The translations under genes and the position numbers were made by a program. Of a DNA stretch of 64,000 nucleotides, positions 22,501 to 34,500 are shown in pieces. The notes under the pieces were generated by a model. That model made no database searches. It was not told the DNA's origin and worked only from the letters and a program-made list of their open reading frames with translations. This DNA comes from Bactrocera neohumeralis. Lineage: Eukaryota; Arthropoda; Insecta; Diptera; Tephritidae. The stretch spans positions 49,670,264 to 49,734,263 of the forward strand of contig NC_065923.1 of assembly GCF_024586455.1 (NCBI RefSeq), read 5' to 3'. The stretch's first letter is position 1; each line of letters opens with the position of its first letter.

Positions 22501-25500
22501 ATTTTATGCTCTTGCAACTTGCATTAATCAAAGCCAGGGACATACTTTACGATGTAAAACGTCAAGCAGATGATCGAAATCTAGGCAATTTTATATAAAC
22601 ATACACGATATATAACTTATACGCTGACCTACATATGTATATATTTGAAATAAGATTTGTTAGAAAAATCATAATCATGTTCAAAAATCCTGGTAATGGT
22701 CATATGGAAACTAGGTAAAGTTTTCGCAGAATTGTGTTCATTTAAGGCTATAATATACTATTATGAGCCAAATCGTTCCGAAATTTTCATTGAGATAACT
22801 CAAATATTGGCCGATATATCCAGCACAAAGTCAACAGGAAGTTCTAAAATCTTTACATTAGGTATATGGGTGCTCAGAGAAGTATTGACCCGATTTCACC
22901 CATTTTGGATACACAGAATTACTACTGCAGGAAAACGATACTGTCTGAATTTCTATTGCATACGAGTATTATGTAAGATAAAATTGGCCGATATTTTCGA
23001 TAAAAATCAATTCTAGATACTGGGGTCCACATACTCGGTACCTAGGGTCTTGAATAGTTTAGTTTGGATTTGAACAATTTTTTGCCATGAAATGGCATAC
23101 ACTATTAATATTTACTTCTAGATTTGTGTACTGAAAACTGAACGAATCAAGTGAAATTTTCAATTATGCTATATGGGAAGTAGACGTGGTTGTTGTCCGA
23201 TTTGTCTCATTTTCACAGAGTGACATAGGAATATGAAAAGAATGCTACGTTCCAAATTTTGGCGAAATCGGTCAGTCGGGTCCCGATATATGTGATTTCA
23301 CCAAAAAGTAGGCGTTGCCACGCCCATCGTCCAATTTTTACCCCGGCCCCTATAAATCCTTGTTATACTATCGCGGCGGCAAGTTTTTACGTTTATAGCG
23401 TATTTAGTTATTGATTTATCGGGCTTATAGTAGTTTTGCACAGTAGGTAGGTAGGTAGGAGTGCAGCCCCATCGGGCTCAATTAGCACTTGATGTGCCAT
23501 TTTGATACACTATTCGTAGAACCTCCTGTATCTGCTATTACGTTTCACCCTCTCTCTAAAACCATTTTGAGGTTTCAGTTTTGAACAGTACTGTATTTGG
23601 TTGTTGTAGCTTAAGTGGTTTAGGAGATATGCACATTAAACACATTAATACACACAGGTGCCTCTTGCTACTGTGATCCCCTGTGCCAAATTACAGTTTT
23701 ATATCTTAATTTAGGGCTTAGTTATGGCATTTTATAGGTTTTCAGTTAATGGCGATTTGTGGGCGTGGCAGTGGTCCGATTACGCCCATCTACGAACTCG
23801 ATTTTTTTTTGTACTAAGAAACCTGCATACCAAGCTTCATCGAGATATCTCAATTTTTACTCAAGTTACAGCTTGCACGGACGGGCGGACGGACAGACAG
23901 CCAGTCAACTGGATTTCGACTTTTCTCGTCACCCTGATCAATTATATATATATATAACCCTATATCTATCACGATTAGTTCTAGGTGATACGTGCAACCG
24001 TTAGCTGAACAAAACTATAATACACTGTAGCAACTGGTTGAAAGAGTATAAAAAATGAGCATTAGATATTCTATTACTAACTAAAACGGCCAAATGTCCC
24101 AAAAGGGCTCAATTCTATCAACCAAATATCTAACAGCTCAGTTTTTGAGATATCGATCTAAAATTTTGCACATGTCTATATTTCTTCAAGAAGCTGTATG
24201 GAGCTGCCTTACAAATTTGTCGATCAAAATTCAGTTTGGCATGAATATTTATCCAAAACAACGATACAATCTCTGAATAAATTGTTAAGATCGGACTACT
24301 GTAGCGTATAATAAAATAAGTTCTTGTAGGAAACCTTTTTATTTGTGCAGAGTATTCTAGCTTAAGTGCAGTCGAAGTTAACGTTGTTTTCTTGTTTTTG
24401 TTAAAATTAATATATGCAGATCGCTTTGACTGGTATTCTCTGTATAACTGAAGAACCGAACACCAAAAAAAATCGGTAACACGACTATATTGCAAACTAC
24501 ATGTAATAAGCTATAAACTTTGTTCCGAAAACATTGTGGAAAGATTTCATTACTATTTGTAATAAAAATATGTTTTGACAAAAAAAATTTTTTTAATTTT
24601 TTTTTGTAATCTCTGTGCCAGAAAAGCGCACTATTTCGATCAGATGCATAATGCAACTTGCAATATATAAAAAGTAATTGCACAAAAAATTAAACCAAAA
24701 TCAATTGTGCTAGCTAAAATGTCATTGTAAGTTATTTATGTTAAATTTTTCTTTTTTAATATTATTTTATTATATTTGTGAATTTTTTTGAAATTTTATA
24801 GAATAAGTAGAAAGAGATTGTGTCAAATGTACTAAATATATCCTTTTGGAATAATCCGTTTGATTTTAAAACTATTCTCAATTTAAATTTTTTTTTTATT
24901 TTTTTTTACACAATTCACCGAAATATCGAATAAAAAAAATTTACTATCCAAATCGTCAGTGAGAGTATTAATAAGAAATATTTCGTATATTTTTATGTTT
25001 GAAAATGCAATTTTTTGACAACCATAACATTCTTCCATTTCTTTTTGGGCTGTACATTGGTATCTACTCACCGATTTTGTTCTTCTGAGCGTTTCCTCCT
25101 TTCTATTTCTCGCTCTAATTTTCTTTTCCACAAATCGTCACTTTCGGCAATAATTTCCAAACAGTGTTGAAGTGTTGTCAATACTCCAGAAGCCGTAGCA
25201 CGAAATGTGATAGATTCTCCCTGACAATAGATATTTTAGTTGGTATGAATGAAACAGAAGAAAAATTTTGCATGCTACTATAACGCAATTACCTTAAAAT
25301 CGATTGGCTTCAGACCATCTCCCAAATCCAGAGGTTTTCCTGTTAACTTGTTAACATCGACACACGCATCAAAATATCTGTTTTCAAAACGAAATTGATG
25401 AAACTGCAAGCAATATACTTGTATAGATATGTTTTTACCAACCTTTGAAGAGTTTCTATCTGTCCGAAAAGAATGTCTTTAAACGTCTCTATTTCTCCAA

Positions 25501-28500
25501 CTTTTTCCTTCAAGTTTCTTTGTGACTTTTTCAGACTGCTGCCACTAGCTACAGACACTGTGTTGGATTGCAAAGATATTGCGCTTCCATGACGACGCAA
25601 CGATGTGGTATCAGTGCTGCCCGACTCCTCTTTATACATCTGAAGTACTTCGACCCAGTGCATGCGATCTTCCGGTGTTTCCGCACGTAAGCACCAATTA
25701 TTGTAATTGTTAACGACCACATCGAAGCGTAGTTCATCAGTATCGTGAGCCTATAGGCGATTTAAAATAAGGTAGGTTAGATAAGATAAATACAACTAAT
25801 TTTTTTTTTTTAATTGAATTACACTAAGAGCTTATGATTAGAAACTTCCAAGAACGCTAGTAACCAAAACCACAAATGTAAAGTTTCTCATCTTTTATCA
25901 CATTGTTCTTATAGCTAATTTAAAGTAAAAAAGAGATACACATATAGATAATGCTTTGGCCAACAATTGCTGACATTTACTTTGCAACAAGATTTTAAAA
26001 TCTTTGAGGTAAATTACTTTTTTTGCTTCTTTAAATTTTTTTTTTTATATTATAAACATGTTTTTAAGGAATCTAGAATGTGTTACAAGAAATAGATATA
26101 AATTAAGTGATGAGGTCAGTTACCAAAAACAAACTCAAAGATATTTGTATGTGAATAGTATATGTATCGAATAAACATATATAAGTGTCCTCTGCCCTAA
26201 CCGCAAAAAGGGAGTTTCCAGTCTACTCTACTATCGATGTTGAGCACAACCATCAACTTCGTCAAAATGGGGAAGGACCTCTTCGGGCCGTTCGCCATTG
26301 TAAGTCTTGACTGCAGAGATGATGCTCCAGAGAAAAAGCTCCTTCGATTCAAGACCCATGGGTAGACAACGGTGTATACGAGCATGCAGATGTACATGGA
26401 CAAAGATTCAGAAACGATGGATACTTCTCTCAGTGCATTACCAATGAAAACAATAGCACGAACTATGTATGTACATATGTATGTAAATTTTCCTTCTCCT
26501 TATAATTATTTTTATGCTTTTATTTGGGTGGTTTTATATCATGTTACGTTTTTCTAGAATAAAAATAAATAAGTAGAGATTGACCTAAAGAAAAACTGAT
26601 ATTCTTGTTCACAGATGTATTGATATTCGATAACCAAAGGTACTTAACTTAAGTGTTAACCAGAAACCCCACCGAGTTGTCATATGGAAACGGGCGATAA
26701 TCTTGCATGGACATGTCCACAAATTTTCAAAGAATACTGATACCGTTACCTTTTAGCGCGTTGTACTGCGTAATTGATCGCTTTCATTAGCATTCATTTA
26801 CCCGACAATTGTAATTGGGTCGTGATAGTGAGTACATTGCAAAGTTGATAAAAAAAGGAATGCGGAGTGAAAAAAGGTGAAATGAAAAAATAAGTAGATC
26901 TAAGATACTTATATGGATAAGATGATCGAGCGGTCGAGCAATGCCAGCTATGTTTTCGTGTGGTCTTTGAAATATTAAATAATTAGTTGACTTGATTGAA
27001 TTATAATATATGTATATACAAATAATACCTAATGCCTTTCTTCCAATCTAAACTTTTTGAAGGCCAGCCTCGGGTGTATAACGTAATGCCGACAATCAAA
27101 ATCTCGAATTTTAGAACTGCGACAGTCAAAACACCGACAAATCAAGAAAAGGTGGCGTTGTTCGTTCGAGGCCCTGCGGCCTTCTCGGAGGTGCAAACAT
27201 ACATATGTACATAAGTGAAACTTTAAACACGTTTTTCTCGAAACGACACTTTTCAAAATTGCTGGCGTCATAACTTAGTCAGTAGAATTCTGTTTCTGTG
27301 CTTCGATAGAAATAAGGGCGGACAAGGTAAAATATTTTTCACATGTCGGCATTTTGGTTTGTCAGTGTTTTGATTTGTCGGTATTTTGATTTAGCTGCAT
27401 ATTTAAATTTTGTCGGTATTTTGATGTGTCGGCATTTTGAACTTCGGTATTTTAAGTGTAACCCCCAAGCACTATATAGCGAGCCACCTTATCAGGAAGA
27501 GAATGTAAGTGGGGGAGGTGACGGTGACGATGAAGGTATAATTTCGAATAATATGTACATCCAATGCAACTTAAAGCTGAATGTGAAATTGTGTTTGAAA
27601 AAGGTAGGCGAATTAATATTTATGTTTGCGACCCATCGCATATATTGACGTTGCAATTTCTGTTTTATTTCAATGATATTTACAACTCTACTGGAAGCTT
27701 TCGAGACATGTGGGGCTGCAAAGCAATGAGTCTCCGCCACTGGCGACCTCTTTGCATGCTCCACCAACCCCACTCATCTGACACACCTCTCCATTTGGTC
27801 CGACCCCGTCGAAACAGCACGTTTCTTGGGCCTTCCGTTAGATGACGTCGACAACAACTTAGCTAATTCTTACCATCCCAACGGGGCTAAGGACCCGCTA
27901 AAACACACAACAGGAAGTAGAAATCAAAGAAGATTATCCGACTAAACGGATATAACTCGATTGTTGTTGTTGTTGTAGCGATTTCCTAGGGAGAAAGTAA
28001 CAAGTTAGCAACCATCGAGGTCACTTAACGTGAGGCCTAGGAAACGTGCAGTTTCGACGGGTTTGGACCAAAGGGAGAAGGAGTTAAGTGAGTAGGTTTC
28101 ATGGGACATACAAATATGTAATTAGTATCGTACGGAGACTCATTGCATGCTGGACATAAGTTGAGTATGTCGTGGTCTATTCACGCCGCAACCCGAGCTC
28201 TTGTTCTTGGTGAATAACTCGGTGGTCTGCCTTGCTTTAACATGCTTTAGTTGTAAAAATACCAGTTTTACATCCGCGTGTTGTACAACCAATTTATGAC
28301 TGTTGTTGACTGATTTGACCAAAATATTGCAGGACCCTGTCCAGGACATAAAAACTAAAGACACATATTTTTTAGTCAACCCAAAAGAGTACTCCGCATA
28401 ATAAATCTCTTCCAAATTCCACAAAAAATTTACGTAGGGTGATTCGGGTTACTTAAGTATTTGCGGAGTTGTTTGGTATTATAACAAAAGTATTAAGTGT

Positions 28501-31500
28501 TATTGTCCATCAAATTATTTTTGTCTTCTGTAATTCCCTTATTGTTCTGGTACATTTTGCAGCTATTGCAGTAATAGTTTACGAAATTTTGCACACGGTC
28601 TGTTTTCCCCAAGAAGTTGTTCGTTGTTGTTGTTAATCGGGACCGCCGATATAGGACCATTATGGCATATAGCTGTCATACAAACTGAACTATCAAAATT
28701 TTTTATTTGCAAAATATTTTTCGAAATTTTGGAATGAAAGCTTTTTTATTTGTGAAAGGTGTTATAGCTTCGGTGCAATTGAAGTTTACGTTTTCTTTTG
28801 TTGTAAACAAAATTTGGAAGACTGGTGAATTCGTTTACTACTTTCAACATTACAAAGACCCCACAATAGTTCCGAATAATTTAACATAAGGATATTCTTA
28901 GTAAAAAATTCTGCATTCACAAACACTTTTGTTGACATGAAATAGAAAATCGAATATAATATATATAATCTTTCTATATCCGTAGTAATCTAGGCCAGGT
29001 ATTTAGATTATTCTCTTCGGCACAACAATTTTTTTCTTATAAATGTATCTTTTGCCATATTTTGAAGCAGTAATTTAGAAAAGAAACCCCACAATTCCCA
29101 CGACAGCCGGTTCTACGCACCGGAATTGACTCGGATTTCATCCGACCAAGGGCTGTTCTTTCGGTGATCTAACCCCGTTTGGATCGGTGAGTATTAATTT
29201 GTGTTTGTCGTCATTAGAGCAATGCCTTGCAGCAGGGTTGCTCCGTATCCTCCTGACTCGCGCTGGCATTGAGTCCAACCCGGGCCGGAGGAATTTTTCT
29301 GCTGCGTATGCGCAAAACGGCTCCATCCAAACTCCACCTCGGTCAGGTGTAACACATGCAATGGATGGAGCCATCTTAAGACCTGCTCAGGCCTTAAGAC
29401 CCATAGGGAGTGGACCACGCGTTACGTGGCCCCATGTTGCCTGCGCAATATTGCGACACAAGCCTCTACGGCTGTGCAATCCGCACACAGTTCGCGCGCC
29501 GCGCCGCCACCCAATCCGAGTGGCCAACAAAGGACCTCCACGGTCCCTAGGAGCTCAATCAGGCAACATAACTCCCCTTCTGACTTGTCCCCCCCCCAAC
29601 CTTCATCCCGCTCCAATCCTCGTGCGAGAACCAACCAGCAGCTCTTGGTCCCTCGCACAGTCTGTTCCGTGTGTCAGGCCGTCATACGCCGGAATGTGAC
29701 ATCCGTCAAGTGCAATTCTTGTACTGGCTGGTGTCATTTTTCGACGTGTTCCGGCCTGCGCACCACACGTGAGTGGAGTGACTCATACGTTGCCCCATGC
29801 TGCAGGAGTCTGCCCCCGCAACTCACAACAGTGGCGTGAAAATTCCACCCACACGTCACTCCCTCACCCCCAGGATCACCCACGGACACCCGCGACAAAC
29901 CCGGCTACTTCAATTCAACTGCAACGGACTCCAGAGCAAGATCGAGGAGATAGTTGCACTAATGAATCGGGAACGTCTATCGATAGCTGCGGTCCAAGAA
30001 ACCAAGTTAAACAGCCGCTCAGATCTTCTGAGTTGTGCAGGTTTCAACGTTATACGTAAAGATCGCGAGCGAGATAATGGTGGTGGCCTAGCTTTCATAT
30101 TGCACAACACCGTGCAGTATCGTCTAATCGATGTAGACATCGACCCCAGGGATACTACCCTAGAATGTCAGGGTATAGCTATCCGGTCAGGCGATGTCGA
30201 GCTCGAAATATTTAATATATACATCCCTCCAGTTACATGTTGCCCAACAGGATATCACCCGAACATAAGTGCGCTACTTCGTGGTGAAAACCGTTTGGTA
30301 CTAGGCGACTTTAACGCGCACCACGATCTTTGGCATTCCTGCCTGTCAAATGATCGTAGGGGGATGGAGCTGGCGGAACAGATTGACGATTCGACATTCT
30401 GCACAATGAATGACGAAGCCCCCACCAGAGTCATGGGCACCTGTAATAGCTCGCCGGACATTACCATTGCTAGCGGTGGTCTGATAAACAGCATAACCTG
30501 GCGACCTATGCTAACTCTCGCATCAGACCATCTGCCCATAATTATTTCGATCGAGAAGCCTCCTGATTTTGTTTCTGTGGACAACCGCACCTACTTTAAC
30601 TTTAACAAAGCTAATTGGGTCGGCTTCACAGAATTTACTGAGAGCACCTTCAACGCTCTACCCATTCCTACGGACGTATGCGTTGGCGAACGTCAATTCC
30701 GCAAGGTGATCGCAGCAGCTACCGCTCGCTTCATACCGGCTGGAAGAATAGCGGAAATCCGCCCCAATTTCCCAGCCGAAGCAGCCGTTTTAGCTAATGA
30801 GCGCGACACCTTACGCCATGCCGATCCCGGGGATCCCCGAATACGGGATCTCAATTTGGAGATTCGGCGTATGGTAAATCAACATAAGCGGACGAAATGG
30901 ATAGAACACCTGAAGTCCTGCAACCTCTCCACCGGAGTGAGTAAGCTTTGGGCTACTGTCAAAGCTCTGTCTAACCCGAAGAGACATGACGACCGAGTTG
31001 AAGTTCAATTCAATGGTCATGCCTCTTCGGACCCGAAGAAGTGCGCGAGCTATTTTAGCCGGCAGTTCACACTGCACCCTTCGGTAGACAAGGCTAAACG
31101 ATGTGTTAACCGACGGCTGCGCAAAATGCCAAACGACGGCGCGCCACTTACTTTCACCGGTGAGGAGGTTCAGGGTGTCATCAAAAAAGCAAAATCCTCC
31201 AAATCCATTGGCCCTGATGGAATCAACATGCTAATGCTAAAGCATCTAGGCTCGACGGGAGTAGAATATCTCACCAAGGTACTTAATCTGTCGCTGACCA
31301 CTCTTCAAATACCCGATGTGTGGAAAGTCGGAAGAGTGGTCCCACTACTGAAACCTGGGAAACCCGCCAACAAAGGGGAATCTTATCGCCCGATAACTCT
31401 CCTCTCCCCAGTAGTGAAGACACTTGAGGCCTTGCTACTCCCGACCTTCACTCACCACCTGAGCCTAGCCAGCCACCAGCATGGATTCCGAAAAGTGCAT

Positions 31501-34500
31501 AGCACCACCACAGCACTTAGCGTCATAAACGCCCAGATAGTTCGTGGCCTCAACCAGAAACCACCCTGCGAAAGAACGATCCTCGTAGCGTTGGACCTGT
31601 CAAAAGCCTTTGACACGGTCAATCACACAACGCTACTGCAGGACATTGAAACAACTACGCTCCCTCCAGGGTTAAAGAGGTGGACCATGAACTACCTGAG
31701 CGGTCGCCAGTCATCCGTACTATTTCGAGGTAAAACATCTAAACTGAGAAGAATTAAACAGGGGGTTCCGCAGGGTGGTGTCCTCTCCCCACTACTGTTT
31801 AATTTCTACATCTCGAAACTCCCACAACCACCAGAGGGAGTTTCCATAACCTCGTACGCTGATGACTGCACGATATTGGCGTCGGGCAATGGAATCGATG
31901 GCATGTGTTCGAAGGTAAACAGCTACCTCTCCGACCTTTCTCGTTTCCTCACTGCACGAAATCTTACACTCTCGCCCACCAAATCCACAGCGACCATTTT
32001 TACCAACTGGACGAAGGAGTATAGACTTGAGCTTAACATTGCAGTCGACGGCGTCAAAATTCCGACTGTCAATAATCCTAAGATTTTAGGTGTAACATTC
32101 GACAGTCTATGCTCCTTCTCTCCGCATTCGACCGCGATTATCGCCAAAGTACAGAGCCGCAACAAAATCCTCAAGTCGCTAGCCGGCAGCACATGGGGAA
32201 AAGACAAAGAAACGTTGTTGGCAACATACAAGGCAATCGGCCGGCCGGTCCTCAATTACGCAGCGCCCATGCAGTGGCACGCAGATGAGGAAACTTCAGA
32301 CCTGCCAAAATACTGCACTCCGGACCACTACAGGATGTCTCTTGATGTCTCCCATTGAACACCTCCATAGTGAGACGCGCATTCTCCCGGTTAAGGAGCA
32401 TAACGAACTCCTCTCCAGGCAGTTCCTGCTGGGATGCTTTCGCAGAAATCACCCCTGCAGCCATTTGCTTGGAGCGGAACCGCCTCCTAGGAGCATCAAG
32501 AGGTCATTCCTGGATTACGTCGACGACGTCGTACAGTACGCCGACCGGACTTCGGACGCAACTAACTTTCGACAGGTACTGACCGCCATTCACAGCGGAG
32601 CCATCAACACCTTCACCGACTCCCTTCCCGTGAATGGCGTTCTTGGAGTTAAACCACCACCCATCGCAGACGAAGAGCTCCAGCTGCCGCGAGAAACGCG
32701 TGTGACCCTTGCGCAACTTCGTTCTGGATACTGTAGCAGGTTAAACTCCTACTTATCCAGAATAGACCCTGACATACCCGACGTATGTCCTGCATGCAAC
32801 GAGTCTCCGCATGATACTGACCACCTCTTTGCATGCCCCACAAACCCCACCCATCTAACACCCTTCTCCCTTTGGTCCGACCCCGTCGAAACAGCACGTT
32901 TCTTGGGCCTACCGTTAGATGACCTCGACGACAACACAAATGATATTTACCATCCCAACGGGGATTGAATCTCCGTTAAAACAACAAACAAATACAACAA
33001 AAGAAACCCCAAGTTAGATGTTAATAGCACTATTACGGTTTTTAAATCCTTTTTTTGTTATTACGAACTGCGACTATTTTCAGTCGAAATGTCATTGTTT
33101 CTGCTAATCTGAAAAATGAAGATTTGACATAAAATTAAACAACTGAATATTGTAACGGATTTCTCGATAAATCGTCTACGTCGGATTAGACGCCTTTTTC
33201 ATCTACAATAGACTGATATCCCATCAGTAACATGGATATATGGTTATACAAATCTTTTTTGATATTTGGGTACCATTTTCCTCAAAATTTCTTGTAATAT
33301 TCAGAGAAGTAATGCGGTTATATGTGTTTCCCGGATACCCAGTTTCTAGCACATCAACTGAATTATTGGCGATTCGAAATTGTTTTTTGGTTATAACGTA
33401 ACTCCATTGGAGTACCATTTTCGTTACCCACTTGTTGATGAATACGTTCGCCACTGGCTCGGCCTTTTGATTACGATTTGGGCATACATCTTCTAATTCG
33501 CTAGTCCTTGACTACCAAAACATATTTGTGGGAAATGGAGCAACAACTTTCATGGTGGTAAAATATATCAAGTAAGGAAGAGCTAGGTTCAGGAACCGAA
33601 CATTTTATACTCTTGAAACTTATAAGAATCAAATACAGGGAAAATACCTTAAGATCTAAAATGTCAACCAGAGAAACGGAACAACAACAACAAGATGTCC
33701 TCCTGATATTACATAGTTATATGGGGTAGGTCAAGTTTTCGCCCAATTTTATGTTATAGTAAAACACGCTTTATAATTTTCATTGAGATAACTTAAATAT
33801 TGCCCGATATATGCAGCAAAAGTCACCCGGAAGTTCAAAATGTGGGCGCTGCCACGCCCATCGTCCAATTTTTACCACGTCTCCGATAAAGACTTCTCAT
33901 ACCATTTCGTAGATGAATTTTATCGCCTCTGGCGTATTGATGTATTTCGCTTTCAGTACTTTTTAACAGTACCGTTATATGTGGTGTAAGGGGGATTATC
34001 ATCCGATTTCATCCATTTTCGCATAGTATGGGTACATTTGTTGTTTTCAAAATTTTTTGCCCACAGGAGCCCTTTGCTATTATGATTCCTTGCTCGTTCT
34101 ATATATTAATTTAGTGCTTAGTTATGTCACTTTATAGGTTTTCAGTTAATGGTGTTTTGTGGACTTGGGTGTAGTCCGATTAGGTCCAGCTACGAACTCG
34201 AATTTTTTTGTACTAAGGAACCCGCATACAAAGTTTCATCAAGTCATATTAATTTTTGCTCAAGATACAGCTTTCAGGGACGGAAGGACGGACAGATAGA
34301 CAGTCACCCGGATTTCAAATTTTCTCATCTCATCATCCTGATACATATGTATCTCGCTTAGTTTTAGGAGATAGGTACAACCGTTAGGTGAACAAAACTA
34401 TTATATACTGAAGCAACAGAGTATAAAAATATAAGAGTAAATTCATTAAAATTCGGAGAAACACGTGTTTTAAATTGTGAATTCTTAAATTTTAAATGCA

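Larger units (their letters stand above)
29092..32998 (+). mobile_element. Full-length Jockey-superfamily LINE in cert intron 1
   Basis: 3.9-kb non-LTR retrotransposon between perfect 13-bp target duplications. Order: 5'UTR (29092-~29186) with cgacagccggttctacgcac; ORF1 with a 2A-like motif and two Cys/His fingers; ORF2 with AP endonuclease, reverse transcriptase and a C-terminal Cys/His motif; short 3'UTR ending in an A-rich run (acaacaaacaaatacaacaa). It has no LTRs. It is transcribed opposite to cert. Three frame interruptions mean this copy is not autonomous, but the intact boundaries show a recent, complete insertion. Confidence 0.93.

Noticed and set aside
27343..27457. Short tandem repeats as a simple microsatellite
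   Set aside because: The unit is about 16 bp, degenerate, and has an inverted counterpart 200 bp away, so a foldback-like origin is more likely.
29138..29658. Minus-strand open frames of 70-80 codons opposite LINE ORF1
   Set aside because: Shadows of a GC-rich coding region; no independent features.
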